Shown in pieces: positions 24,377-33,014 of a stretch of 64,000 nucleotides of DNA (position 1 is its first letter; each line of letters opens with the position of its first letter). The DNA is from Polaribacter sp. KT25b (GTDB taxonomy: Bacteria > Bacteroidota > Bacteroidia > Flavobacteriales > Flavobacteriaceae): positions 1,460,001 through 1,524,000 of the forward strand of contig NZ_LT629752.1 of NCBI RefSeq assembly GCF_900105145.1, given 5' to 3'. The notes below the pieces were generated by a model. The model saw only the letters and a list, made by a program, of their open reading frames with translations. It did not search any database and had not been told where the DNA came from. The position numbers were made by a program, and so were the translations under genes.

Positions 24377-25609
24377 TTATTCTTCTACTTTTCCTAAAGA
24401 ACCACTTTTAGTTGGCGTAAGTTTATAGGTATAATTTGGTTTTAAATTATCAACAGATCTGTGAGAAACAAAAAGAATTGTTGTATCGCTTTCTTTTGCA
24501 ATTTTATTAATTAAAGCTACAATTATCGAAGTTTCTTGGTTATTTAAATTGATTAAAGGTTCATCTAAAATTAATAAAGGTGGATGTTTAATCATAGATC
24601 TTGCAATTAAAACCAATCTTTGTGTTGCTGTGGTTAAGTTTGTAAAAGGAGTTTCTTTTTTAGTTTCTAAATCTAATAATTTTATCCATTGTTCTGCAAG
24701 TTGAATTTGTAAATTACTAGGTGATTTGTATAAACCAATGCTATCAAAAAAACCAGAAATAATCATTTCATTAACAGTAGTTCTTCTTTGAAATAACTCT
24801 AATATTGACGGACTGAAATAACCTATTTTTTCTTTTATTTCCCAAACACTCTCACCAGAACCTTTTTTTTTGCCAAACAAATAAATATCTTGTCCGTAAG
24901 CTTTTACGTTGTTACCATAAATCATAGACAAGATGGTTGTTTTTCCAGAACCATTTGGGCCAATTAATTGCCAAAATTCATTTTTATTGATGGTCCAATT
25001 TATGTTGTTTAAAATACAATTCTCATCATAATTAACAGAAACATTTTGTAAGGATATTAATTGATTTGATATATTTTTATAAAAAGTAATAGGTTTAGGA
25101 ATCGTACCTTTAAAATCAAAATTATTTTCTTGAAAAGTATGTTTTTCTATTGGGTTACTTGAAGTGATTTCGTTGTTTTCAACTTCTAAAATGTGTGTAA
25201 TTACTGGTAAAAGTTCTTCTTTTCTATTAAAAATTTGAATTAAAATAATTTCTGAAGATAACTTTATAAGTTTCTCTTTTAAATCTGCAACAGCTTTTAC
25301 ATCTAAGCTCTCAAAAGGACTGTCTAAAATTAAAAAATCTGGTTTTTGTTCAAATAAATAATTAAGTAGTGCTTTTTTTTGTTCTCCACTAGAAAAAGAA
25401 CGAATACTTCTGTTCTCTTTAAAAGTTAATGTTTTTGTATTGTATCTTGCTTCTTTTTCTATAAATTTCTCTAAAACAGAAACAGAAAATAAAAATCCTT
25501 TTTTATTCTTTAAATTAGGTAAAGAATGAGTGTTATTTAAAAATCTATCAACTAAATTACTATTAGTTGATAGATTTTCATTTTTAATTGCAAAATGGAT
25601 TTTCTCCAT
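24377..25609 (-). CDS. Tandem ABC ATPase with a decayed N-terminal domain (ModF-like)
   Basis: A 410-residue soluble ABC protein. The N-terminal half (1-150) keeps the signature FSSGEQKKALL and Walker B FLILDSPFESLD but lacks any Walker A loop, so it cannot bind ATP normally. The C-terminal half (185-405) has Walker A GPNGSGKTT and Walker B LLILDEPLINLN. Its signature reads LTTATQRLVLIARSM rather than L-S-G-G-Q. This asymmetry resembles ModF/PhrA-like tandem ATPases. No permease gene is adjacent, and none of the molybdate transport partners are visible. The role is unknown. Confidence 0.75.
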   Translation of the reverse strand: MEKIHFAIKNENLSTNSNLVDRFLNNTHSLPNLKNKKGFLFSVSVLEKFIEKEARYNTKTLTFKENRSIRSFSSGEQKKALLNYLFEQKPDFLILDSPFESLDVKAVADLKEKLIKLSSEIILIQIFNRKEELLPVITHILEVENNEITSSNPIEKHTFQENNFDFKGTIPKPITFYKNISNQLISLQNVSVNYDENCILNNINWTINKNEFWQLIGPNGSGKTTILSMIYGNNVKAYGQDIYLFGKKKGSGESVWEIKEKIGYFSPSILELFQRRTTVNEMIISGFFDSIGLYKSPSNLQIQLAEQWIKLLDLETKKETPFTNLTTATQRLVLIARSMIKHPPLLILDEPLINLNNQETSIIVALINKIAKESDTTILFVSHRSVDNLKPNYTYKLTPTKSGSLGKVEE

Positions 25610-25639
25610 AGTTATTTAATAAATTATTAGTGAAGAAAT

Positions 25640-26065
25640 TTACTCTGCTCTTTCCCAATAAGAGGTTTTACCAATTAAAGCAAATCCTATAAATCCTCTT
25701 ATTTTTAGTTTATTTGCTCCTTCAAGTTTAATGTAGCATTTGTATACTTTTCCATTTCTTGGATCTAGAATTTTTCCTCCAGACCATTCGTCACCATCTT
25801 CTTCTAAGCCAGTTAAAATATTTAAACCCAAAATAGGTTTGTCTTTATTTTTTCCTTCGCACAAATCACAAACAGCATTTTTTCTGTCAGGATTTTTAAT
25901 TTCTATAATTTTAGCATATGCTTTTCCGTTTTCCTCATAAACTTCAACAACGGAATCAATTTTGCCAGTGTCATCATTTCTTGAATTCCATTTTCCAAAA
26001 ATGGTTTGTGCATTTATAGAAACGCTTATTGTAATTAAAAGAACTGTTAATATTATTTTTTTCAT
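25640..26065 (-). CDS. DUF2147 domain protein
   Basis: A 141-residue exported protein (signal peptide 1-19, ending SINAQ). It has the DUF2147 pattern: I-F-G-K-W-x-S-x-x-D-D-x-T-G near residues 22-35, a C-D-L-C pair (72-75), WSGGKILDPRNGKVYKCYIKLEG, and LKIRGFIGFALIGKTSYWER. The family forms a small lipocalin-like barrel in the periplasm or outer membrane. No function is established. It may be co-transcribed with the KdsC-like gene 79 bp upstream. Confidence 0.85.
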   Translation of the reverse strand: MKKIILTVLLITISVSINAQTIFGKWNSRNDDTGKIDSVVEVYEENGKAYAKIIEIKNPDRKNAVCDLCEGKNKDKPILGLNILTGLEEDGDEWSGGKILDPRNGKVYKCYIKLEGANKLKIRGFIGFALIGKTSYWERAE

Positions 26066-26144
26066 GTTTTAAGTATTTAGAAATTAGTTAATTATTTTTT
26101 TTAAATAGTTGTAATCGATTTAATATTTAAACGAATAATTATGC

Positions 26145-26672
26145 TTAATCATATTTAGCATTAAAATTATTGTCCCATTTTCCTTGAACTTTTAAAACTT
26201 GTTCAATAATATCTCTTACACAACCTTCGCCACCTTTTTTGTAAGAAATATATTTAGATATTTTTTGAATTTCTGCTGCAGCATCATTTGGGCAACAAGA
26301 TAAACCAACCAATTTCATAACAGGAAAATCTGGAATATCATCACCCATATACAACACATTTTCTGGTTTTAAATCGTACTTTTTTACCAATTCATTGTAT
26401 TGCTCTATTTTATCATGAGCACCTAAATAAATGTCTTTAATACCAAGATTTGCTAAACGAGTTCTTACTCCTTCATTATTTCCGCCAGAAATAATACAAA
26501 TATTTAAACCTTTATCAACCGCCGTTTTTAAAGCATAACCATCTTTAATATTCATGTGTCTTATAAGCTCGCCGTCTGGCATTATAGTAACCATTCCGTT
26601 TGTAAGAACGCCATCTACATCAAAAATTAAAGTATTTATATTGGGTAATAATTGTTTGTAACTAATTTCCAT
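26145..26672 (-). CDS. KdsC-like HAD phosphatase (Kdo-8-phosphate phosphatase type)
   Basis: A 175-residue C0-type HAD phosphatase with motif I FDVDGVLTNG (nucleophile Asp at residue 18), motif II ICIISGGNN, and motif III/IV GDDIPDFPVM. The length equals KdsC (about 170-188), which makes Kdo for lipopolysaccharide; some relatives hydrolyse N-acylneuraminate 9-phosphate. It overlaps the DUF2520 gene upstream by 11 bp. The C-terminal tail has GGEGCVRDIIEQVL, the part that seals the neighbouring active site in the tetramer. Confidence 0.85.
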   Translation of the reverse strand: MEISYKQLLPNINTLIFDVDGVLTNGMVTIMPDGELIRHMNIKDGYALKTAVDKGLNICIISGGNNEGVRTRLANLGIKDIYLGAHDKIEQYNELVKKYDLKPENVLYMGDDIPDFPVMKLVGLSCCPNDAAAEIQKISKYISYKKGGEGCVRDIIEQVLKVQGKWDNNFNAKYD

Positions 26673-27357
26673 TTTGGATTGATTTTGTTAAGATTTTATA
26701 AATTTCTTGTTGATTTATATCCAACAAATTTAAGTGATTTTTAATTGTTCTTTTATCATTTCTAACTGCGGGTCCTGTTTGTGCTTTTTCTGGTGATAAA
26801 TATTCAATTTTTGATGCTGTTTCTTTAATCAATGGCTGTAAAATTTCAAACGGAACATTATTTTCTATGCAAATATCATTCCCAATTTTATACATGTGAT
26901 TTGTAAAGTTATTTACAAAAACGGCAGCAACATGCAATGTTTTTCTTTGTTCAGAATTTATAGAATAGATTTTTTTTCCTATTGATTTTGCTAGCGTTTC
27001 AAGTAATTTATAATCTTCTTTACTTTCTGATTCTAAACAAAAAGGAACTTTAGAAAAATCGACATTTTTATCTTTTGAGAAAGTTTGCAACATATAAAAA
27101 ACACCTTTTCTAGTATTGTTCTTTAAATCATTTATAGAAACACTGCCAGAAGTATGTACCACAAAATTATTTGTAATTTTTGATGAAACTTCAGTAATAG
27201 CGTCATCAGAAACAGCAATTATTGTTACATCCGCTTGCGGAATTTTATCCAATTCCCTAGAGCTGATTTGTGTAACTTTTACTGCATCAACATTTAAAAA
27301 AGCGTCATATAAATGAGTTGCTACATTTCCTTTTCCAACAAGTAAAACTGATATCAT
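26662..27357 (-). CDS. Rossmann-like / DUF2520 domain protein
   Basis: A 231-residue protein. The N-terminal Rossmann-like fold has a modified dinucleotide loop, LVGKGNVATHLYDAF (residues 6-20), TIIAVSDDAI and HTSGSVSIND. The C-terminal DUF2520 helical domain has AVFVNNFTNHMYKIG, LIKETASKI and TGPAVRNDKRTI. The arrangement is like 6-phosphogluconate or pyrroline-5-carboxylate reductases, but the substrate is unknown. In Bacteroidota it is regularly coupled to the KdsC-like gene, as here. Confidence 0.85.
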   Translation of the reverse strand: MISVLLVGKGNVATHLYDAFLNVDAVKVTQISSRELDKIPQADVTIIAVSDDAITEVSSKITNNFVVHTSGSVSINDLKNNTRKGVFYMLQTFSKDKNVDFSKVPFCLESESKEDYKLLETLAKSIGKKIYSINSEQRKTLHVAAVFVNNFTNHMYKIGNDICIENNVPFEILQPLIKETASKIEYLSPEKAQTGPAVRNDKRTIKNHLNLLDINQQEIYKILTKSIQNGN

Positions 27358-27431
27358 ATTACGAAGATATTGTTTTTTTGTAGAAACTAATCAATCGAAT
27401 TTCTTAAATTAGCTGATATAAAATTTCTTAA

Positions 27432-28589
27432 ATGGATAAAAATAAAAAATTAGGTGTAAATTCAATATGTGTTCACGTTGGTGAGGTAAAAGACGAGCAA
27501 TTTAAAGGTGCCATTTCGCCAATTTATATGTCAACTTCCTATGCTTTTGATGGTGTAGATGTAAAACGATATCCGCGTTATTTAAATACGCCAAATCAAG
27601 AAATGTTGTGTAAAAAAATTGCTGCGTTAGAGCATACAGAAGATGCGTTAATTTTTAGTTCTGGAATGGCTGCAATTTCTAATGCAATGTTAGCTTTTTT
27701 AAAAAAAGGAGACCATGTAATTATTCAGCAAGTAATTTATGGCGGAACCTATAATTTTGTAGTAACTGAATTTGAGAAATACGGAATTGAATATTCTTTT
27801 ACAGAAAGTGATAAAGCTGCTGATTTTAAGGCTTTAATCAAAAAAAATACAAAAATTTTATATATAGAAACACCTTCAAATCCGTTATTAGGAATTACAG
27901 ATATGAGGGCAATTGCTGATACTGCTAAAGAAAAAAATATCATCACAATGATTGATAACACGTTTGCATCGCCTATCAATCAAAATCCTATTGATTTCGG
28001 AATTGACATTATTTTACATTCCGCAACAAAATATATGGGTGGTCATTCTGATATTTCTGCGGGAGCAGTTGCAGCATCCAAAGAACATATTGAATTGATT
28101 TGGAAAACAGCCATTAATTTTGGAGGAAATTTAAGCGATCAAACAGTTTGGTTGTTAGAAAGAAGTTTAAAAACCATGAATCTGCGTGTAAAAGAGCAAA
28201 CTAAAAACGCTCAAATTATGGCAGAATATTTTGAAAATAATGCGGATATTGATAGGGTTTATTATCCAGGATTAAAAAGTCATCCACAATATGAAATTGC
28301 AAAAAAACAAATGAAAGGTTTTGGCGCCATGTTGTCTTTTGAGTTAAAAGAAGGAATTGATGCTATGAAATTTCAAAATAGTTTACAATTGATAAAACCA
28401 TCGATGAGTTTGGCCGGTGTAGAAAGTACAACAGTTAGCCCAACACAAACTACACATGCATTATTGAGTGAAGAAGAGCGTTTAGAAAGAGGAATTAAAG
28501 ATGGGTTAATTCGTTTTTCTGTGGGAATTGAAGAAACAGACGATTTAATAGTAGATATTGAACAAGCTATAAAAAAAGCGAAGAATTAA
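27432..28589 (+). CDS. Cys/Met metabolism PLP-dependent enzyme (cystathionine synthase/lyase or methionine gamma-lyase)
   Basis: A 385-residue fold-type I PLP enzyme. Visible are the phosphate-binding SGMAAISNAMLAFL, EPSNPLLG-like segment ETPSNPLLGITDM, and the Schiff-base lysine in LHSATKYMGGHSDISAG. Also present are substrate-carboxylate residues near ISFSVG-like text (IRFSVGIEETDDLI). Trans-sulfuration enzymes are hard to tell apart: cystathionine gamma-synthase, gamma-lyase and methionine gamma-lyase are all candidates. Its 3' end overlaps the convergent DUF2490 gene by 4 bp within a hairpin. Confidence 0.88.
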   Translation: MDKNKKLGVNSICVHVGEVKDEQFKGAISPIYMSTSYAFDGVDVKRYPRYLNTPNQEMLCKKIAALEHTEDALIFSSGMAAISNAMLAFLKKGDHVIIQQVIYGGTYNFVVTEFEKYGIEYSFTESDKAADFKALIKKNTKILYIETPSNPLLGITDMRAIADTAKEKNIITMIDNTFASPINQNPIDFGIDIILHSATKYMGGHSDISAGAVAASKEHIELIWKTAINFGGNLSDQTVWLLERSLKTMNLRVKEQTKNAQIMAEYFENNADIDRVYYPGLKSHPQYEIAKKQMKGFGAMLSFELKEGIDAMKFQNSLQLIKPSMSLAGVESTTVSPTQTTHALLSEEERLERGIKDGLIRFSVGIEETDDLIVDIEQAIKKAKN

Positions 28590-28604
28590 ATCTTTGCTTT
28601 TTTT
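28572..28604. terminator. Shared terminator overlapping two convergent stop codons
   Basis: AAAAAGC-AAGA on the left pairs with TCTTTGCTTTTT on the right around ATTAAA, followed by T residues. The hairpin contains the ends of both the PLP-enzyme gene and the DUF2490 gene. Confidence 0.7.
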
Positions 28605-29266
28605 CTTAAATCAGTATTAAAAAAGATACCAAATTGTAATCTATCTAAATGAAGATCACTAATATAATGGCCTAAATAACCAATTTCTAAAGCAATATTT
28701 TTTGATGCTTTTATTCCAAGAGCAGAATAAAATCTATTTTCAGCATATAAATTGCCTTTAAAATTTAAGAAAGATTCATTACTAGCTGTTAGGTAAAATG
28801 TATTGTTTAAAGAAATTTTTGTTCTTAATCGATATCTAACTCTATGAATTAAACTATTATTTCCTAGTGTATTTAAATGTCTGTGCTCAACTCTTACACG
28901 ATGATCAAACGGTAAGTTTAACAAACTAAATTTGTAAGAAATTTGTTCGTAATGTCTGTTTTCTATAGTATTAGGGTCAATATCTTCATCAAAAGTTTTA
29001 TCTATATCTAAATACATATACCCTAATGTTGTTGTAAATTTCTTAGAAAGTTTATAATTTGCGGTAACAGTGTAAAGTACTAAATTATAATTTTTAAGTG
29101 TTTGATAATTGTGTTCTTCAAAACCAGTTAGTATGCTCCAATTCGTAGAAATTTTGTGAGTTCCGTAAATATAATACCAACTTCCAAAGTTTCTTTCTGC
29201 TTTTGTTTGTGCATTAAAATTTGTAAATGAAATAAAAAGAAGAAAGGTTAGGAGTGTCTTTTTCAT
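28586..29266 (-). CDS. DUF2490 family outer-membrane protein
   Basis: A 226-residue exported beta-barrel protein: signal peptide 1-20 (MKKTLLTFLLFISFTNFNAQ). Then come strands with W-Y, Y-K-L-S and R-V-R-Y-R-L-R-T-K patterns, such as FGSWYYIYGTHKIS, TVTANYKLSKKFTTTLGYMY, DHRVRVEHRHL and AALGIK-like text (FYSALGIKAS). It ends in short aromatic strands. I start it at ATG 29266; an upstream ATG at 29326 is in frame but lies just beyond the pckA terminator, so the longer form is artefactual. No function is established. Confidence 0.85.
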   Translation of the reverse strand: MKKTLLTFLLFISFTNFNAQTKAERNFGSWYYIYGTHKISTNWSILTGFEEHNYQTLKNYNLVLYTVTANYKLSKKFTTTLGYMYLDIDKTFDEDIDPNTIENRHYEQISYKFSLLNLPFDHRVRVEHRHLNTLGNNSLIHRVRYRLRTKISLNNTFYLTASNESFLNFKGNLYAENRFYSALGIKASKNIALEIGYLGHYISDLHLDRLQFGIFFNTDLRKKAKI

Positions 29267-29286
29267 AATTTTAATAAATTTAAAAA

Positions 29287-29323
29287 AGGCTAGGTTTTCT
29301 TTTTTTGAAAGAAAACCTAGCCT
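29287..29323 (-). terminator. Rho-independent terminator of pckA
   Basis: A perfect 16-bp stem, AGGCTAGGTTTTCTTT (29287-29302) with AAAGAAAACCTAGCCT (29308-29323). On the minus strand it is followed by a T-tract, 21 bp after the pckA stop. Confidence 0.95.
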
Positions 29324-29343
29324 CATATAAAGAAACTTTTCTA

Positions 29344-30954
29344 CTACATGTGATCTAATTGGTGGTGCTCATCAATTAATGGACCTCCTTCAATAATATG
29401 ATCTGAAGCTTCATTTGCAAATTTCTCAAAGTTTAAGTGGAAGAAATGTGCTAAGTGAATTGCTTTACTAATGTATGCACTTTTGTTTAACCAAGTATTC
29501 ATTGGGTTTAACATTTCTGTAGGTACATTAGGGCAGTATTTTGGCATAAATAATCCGAAAATTGGGTGTTGTTCAAATTCGATATTATCTAAACTTCCTT
29601 TTAAGATTTCTCCAATCATTGCTCTTGTATATTTTAATTTAATACGAGAACCAGTTCCGTAAGGACCTCCAGACCATCCAGTGTTAATCAACCAAACATT
29701 TACACCAGCTTCAGTCATTTTTTTACTTAACATTTCAGCGTATTTTGTAGGGTGTAATGGCATAAAAGGTTCACCAAAACAAGCAGAGAAAGATGGTACA
29801 GGCTCTGTAATTCCTGCTTCTGTTCCTGCTACTTTTGCAGTATAACCAGAGATAAAGTGGTATGCAGCTTGTCCAGGAGTTAATTTAGAAACTGGAGGTA
29901 GTACACCAAAAGCATCTGCTGTTAAAAAGAAAATATTTTTAGGGTTGTTTGCGTATGATGGTACTGCAATATTATCGATGTTATAAATTGGGTAACTTAC
30001 ACGTGTGTTTTGCGTAATAGAACCATCCATATAATCTACTTCCCCATCTTCTTTAAATACTACATTTTCTAATAAAGCACCTGGCTTAATAGCTCTAAAA
30101 ATATCTGGTTCTTTTTCTTCTGATAAGTCGATAACTTTAGCATAACAACCACCTTCAAAGTTAAAAATAGTGTTATCAGCAGTCCATCCGTGTTCATCAT
30201 CACCAATTAATTTTCTTGTAGGATCTGCAGATAAAGTTGTTTTTCCTGTTCCAGATAATCCGAAGAAAATTGCAGTATCTCCATCTTCACCAACATTTGC
30301 AGAACAGTGCATTGGTAATACATTTTTTTCTACTGGTAACACCAAGTTTAATGCAGAGAAAATTCCTTTTTTAATTTCTCCTGTATAACCAGAACCACCA
30401 ATTAAAGCAATTTTATCTGTAAAGTTAATGATAGAGAAATTTCCTTGACGTATACCGTATGCTTTTGGATCATCACAAACATAACCAGGAGCACATAATA
30501 CTAACCAGTCTTCATCAAAATTAGCTAATTCTTCTTCAGTAGGTCTTAAGAACATATTAAATACAAAAGAAATAGACCAAGGGTATTCTGCTACTGTTCT
30601 AACATTTGTTCTGTAAGTTGGGTCTGCACACACATAACCATCTTTAGCGTATAATTCTTTATTAGATAAATAATTTGTAACGTTTGCTTTTAATTTATCG
30701 AAGTTTTCTTGAGAAACGGGTTTGTTGGTTTTTCCCCACCAAACTTTGTCTGCAGTATAGTCATCTTTTACTATAAATCTATCTTGAGGAGATCTACCAG
30801 TAAATTTACCAGTGTTTATAGCTAAAGTTCCATTTTTGGTTTCTCTACCCATACCTTTTTCAATAGTAATTTTTTGAAGTTCTTCGGTAGGTAAGTTCCA
30901 ATTTACAGTTACATTTTTTAGTCCGTAAGTTTCCATGTTTCTGTTGGTTTCCAT
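29344..30954 (-). CDS. pckA: Phosphoenolpyruvate carboxykinase (ATP)
   Basis: A 536-residue gluconeogenic enzyme that converts oxaloacetate and ATP to phosphoenolpyruvate, carbon dioxide and ADP. The kinase 1a loop is FFGLSGTGKTTLSAD (about 240-254), the kinase 2/metal region is LIGDDEHGW, and substrate residues are in GRSPQDRFIV (53-62) and the MDGSITQNTRVSYP segment. The length is standard for the ATP-type. It is a single gene with its own terminator. The 385-bp upstream gap holds the promoter, but no exact TAnnTTTG box is visible to me. Confidence 0.97.
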   Translation of the reverse strand: METNRNMETYGLKNVTVNWNLPTEELQKITIEKGMGRETKNGTLAINTGKFTGRSPQDRFIVKDDYTADKVWWGKTNKPVSQENFDKLKANVTNYLSNKELYAKDGYVCADPTYRTNVRTVAEYPWSISFVFNMFLRPTEEELANFDEDWLVLCAPGYVCDDPKAYGIRQGNFSIINFTDKIALIGGSGYTGEIKKGIFSALNLVLPVEKNVLPMHCSANVGEDGDTAIFFGLSGTGKTTLSADPTRKLIGDDEHGWTADNTIFNFEGGCYAKVIDLSEEKEPDIFRAIKPGALLENVVFKEDGEVDYMDGSITQNTRVSYPIYNIDNIAVPSYANNPKNIFFLTADAFGVLPPVSKLTPGQAAYHFISGYTAKVAGTEAGITEPVPSFSACFGEPFMPLHPTKYAEMLSKKMTEAGVNVWLINTGWSGGPYGTGSRIKLKYTRAMIGEILKGSLDNIEFEQHPIFGLFMPKYCPNVPTEMLNPMNTWLNKSAYISKAIHLAHFFHLNFEKFANEASDHIIEGGPLIDEHHQLDHM

Positions 30955-31151
30955 AATTTAATTTTATAGGTATTAATTAATGTTTATTACAATTGCCATC
31001 TGATTGGCTTCTATATTATTTTTTTTTGATATTGTAAAATTACTCACATTATACAGTTTGTTTTATGACATATATCATACCTATACCATGCCGTTAATTT
31101 TTATGATAATCCTAACAAAAAGAAGTCAATATTATATAAAATTAAATACGA

Positions 31152-31183
31152 AAACGTAATAGAAATAATTTCTTATTACGTTT
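31152..31183. other. Orphan hairpin in the pckA-bshB1 divergent gap
   Basis: AAACGTAATA-GAAAT pairs with ATTTC-TTATTACGTTT with one bulged base. It looks like a terminator but no gene ends here: pckA and bshB1 both start away from it. The rest of the 30955-31339 gap is AT-rich and shows no ORF to me. Confidence 0.5.
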
Positions 31184-31339
31184 CTTTAAAAAATGATTAT
31201 TTTTGATGATTCATTTTCTTGTTTTATTGTAGAATAATTAATAAAATGATGAATTTGTTGTCTATTTTAAGGGCATTAGATTGGTTTTTATAATAAAAAC
31301 TGATAAAACATTAATATATCTTAATTAAGTAAATTATAT

Positions 31340-32056
31340 ATGAAACTAGATATTTTGGCTTTTGGAGCCCATCCAGATGATGTAGAATTAGGTTGTGGAG
31401 CAACCATTGCAAAAGAAATTTCTTTAGGAAAAAAAGTAGGAATTGTAGATTTAACAAGAGGTGAGTTAGGTACTCGTGGCTCTGCAGAGTTAAGAGATGT
31501 AGAAGCTGCAAATGCTGCTAATATTTTAGGAGTTTCTGTTCGTGAAAATTTACGTTTTGCAGATGGGTTTTTTGTAAATGATAAAAAGCATCAATTAGAA
31601 ATTATAAAAATGATTCGTAAATATCAACCAGAAATAGTTTTGTGCAATGCAATTGATGACAGACATATAGATCATCCAAAAGCAAGTAGTTTGGTTTCTG
31701 ATGCTTGCTTTTTAAGCGGATTAATAAAGGTAGAAACTGAAATTGATGGCAAGTTACAAGAAAAATGGAGACCAAAACAAGTGTATCATTATATACAATG
31801 GAAAAACATTGAACCAGATTTTGTAATTAATGTTACTGGTTTTATGGATGTTAAAGAGAAATCTGTGTTGGCTTATTCTTCTCAGTTTTATGATCCTAAA
31901 AGTAATGAGCCAGAAACGCCTATAACAAGTAAGAATTTTACAGATAGTATTAATTATAGAGCAAGAGATTTAGGCAGGTTAATTGGTGTTGATTATGCAG
32001 AAGGCTTTACCACAGAGCGTTACGTGGCAATTGAAAATTTTAGTAAATTAATTTAA
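31340..32056 (+). CDS. bshB1: Bacillithiol biosynthesis deacetylase BshB1
   Basis: A 238-residue PIG-L/LmbE-fold zinc deacetylase. It removes the acetyl group from N-acetylglucosaminyl-malate in the synthesis of bacillithiol, the thiol used instead of glutathione. The zinc motif AHPDDVELGCG (residues 10-20), the specific LTRGELGTRGSAELRDVEAANAA (37-60) and DDRHIDHPKAS (about 106-116) are diagnostic for BshB1 rather than general LmbE proteins. It is followed 54 bp later by tRNA-His. With tpx, bcp and oxyR/dps it adds to the redox theme. Confidence 0.95.
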   Translation: MKLDILAFGAHPDDVELGCGATIAKEISLGKKVGIVDLTRGELGTRGSAELRDVEAANAANILGVSVRENLRFADGFFVNDKKHQLEIIKMIRKYQPEIVLCNAIDDRHIDHPKASSLVSDACFLSGLIKVETEIDGKLQEKWRPKQVYHYIQWKNIEPDFVINVTGFMDVKEKSVLAYSSQFYDPKSNEPETPITSKNFTDSINYRARDLGRLIGVDYAEGFTTERYVAIENFSKLI

Positions 32057-32087
32057 TATTTTCTTTTTTATAAATAGAAAAAAGATT

Positions 32088-32095
32088 TATATTTG
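32088..32095 (+). promoter_or_regulatory. Predicted -7 box of tRNA-His
   Basis: TATATTTG is an exact TAnnTTTG box, 15 bp before the mature tRNA 5' end. Confidence 0.55.
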
Positions 32096-32110
32096 CACCC
32101 GCAATTATAT

Positions 32111-32186
32111 GGTGGTTGTAGCTCAGTTGGTTAGAGTATCGGTTTGTGGTACCGAGTGTCGCGGGTTCGAGTCCCGTCTTCCACCC
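32111..32186 (+). tRNA. tRNA-His (anticodon GTG)
   Basis: A cloverleaf is drawn readily: D arm GCTC...GAGT, anticodon arm TCGGT-TTGTGGT-ACCGA with anticodon GTG, T arm GCGGG-TTCGAGT-CCCGT. The extra 5' G (32111) and C73 opposite it fit the tRNA-His G-1 rule. The acceptor GTGGTTG/CTTCCAC pairs except for two T-T oppositions at positions 5-68 and 6-67. CCA is not fully encoded. Confidence 0.95.
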
Positions 32187-32194
32187 AAAAAACA

Positions 32195-32226
32195 AAGTCT
32201 TCTCAGAAATGTGAAGACTTTTTTTG
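32195..32226 (+). terminator. Terminator after tRNA-His
   Basis: AGTCTTC (32196-32202) pairs with GAAGACT (32213-32219), then a T-tract. Confidence 0.88.
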
Positions 32227-32259
32227 TACATATAAGTATCGATAGAATTATAATTTTTG

Positions 32260-33012
32260 CTAGTTAAAATTATTTAAAGCTTCAATTACTTCATTTCTTT
32301 TTCTTATAGAAACCGGTATATTACTTTTGTCTTTTAACATCAGATATCCTCCATCAGATTTTATAAATTCTTTTATATATTTTATGTTTATTAAATGACT
32401 TTGATGCACTCTTAAAAATCCGTTTTCTTTTAACATATCAGCAAAATATTTTAAAGTTTTTGAAACCAATATTTTTTGATTGTTTTCTAAATAAAAGGTT
32501 GTATAATTATTGTCTGATTTACAACGTATAATTTCTGAAAGCTGTACAACAATTATTTTTTCTGATGTGTGTAAAGATATTTTTTGATTTGCAGAATAAG
32601 GATTGTTTATAGCTTCTTGCAAAACGTCTAATTGTTCTTTGTTAGGTTGTATTTGTTTTTTCGCTTTTTCAATTGCATTTGTTAAATCGTCATTAGAATA
32701 GGGTTTTAAAATATAATCGATAGCTGCAAATTTAAAAGCCTTAATAGCAAAAGCATCACTTGCTGTAACAAATATTATTTTAGATTGTAAATTAGGTACA
32801 ATTTCTAAAATATCAAAACCAGTTCCGTCTCCTAACATTATGTCTAGAAATAAAATATCTGGTTGTTTTTTCTGTAATAATTTTGCAGCTTGAATTACAC
32901 TGGCTGCTTTTCCTATAATTTCTATTTCTGGGTGGTATTTTTCAATATCAGAACATAGCATTTCTAAAGCTACAGGAATATCATCTACTACAATCGATGT
33001 AAGTTTTTTCAT
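32260..33012 (-). CDS. LytTR-type response regulator
   Basis: A 250-residue two-component regulator. The receiver domain (5-120) has VVDDIPVALEML, phospho-acceptor Asp in DILFLDIMLGDGTGFDI (about Asp57), VTASDAFAIKAF and YILKPYSNDDL (Lys). The LytTR DNA-binding domain (about 145-250) has NYTTFYLENNQKILVSKTL and FLRVHQSHLINIKYIKEF. It is the last gene of a three-gene operon with a LytS-type kinase; the phosphoesterase gene ends 2 bp upstream. LytTR proteins bind pairs of direct repeats. Confidence 0.93.
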   Translation of the reverse strand: MKKLTSIVVDDIPVALEMLCSDIEKYHPEIEIIGKAASVIQAAKLLQKKQPDILFLDIMLGDGTGFDILEIVPNLQSKIIFVTASDAFAIKAFKFAAIDYILKPYSNDDLTNAIEKAKKQIQPNKEQLDVLQEAINNPYSANQKISLHTSEKIIVVQLSEIIRCKSDNNYTTFYLENNQKILVSKTLKYFADMLKENGFLRVHQSHLINIKYIKEFIKSDGGYLMLKDKSNIPVSIRKRNEVIEALNNFN

Positions 33013-33014
33013 TT

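Noticed and set aside
29267-29326. Longer start (ATG 29326) for the DUF2490 gene
   Set aside because: The extra 20 residues are encoded by the pckA terminator hairpin and the text after it, and they would bury the clear signal peptide that starts at ATG 29266.
32040-32231. Minus-strand ORF reading GWKTGLEPATLGTTNRYSNQ across the tRNA-His gene
   Set aside because: It is the reverse translation of the tRNA-His gene, a well-known false protein in databases. The tRNA explains the conservation.
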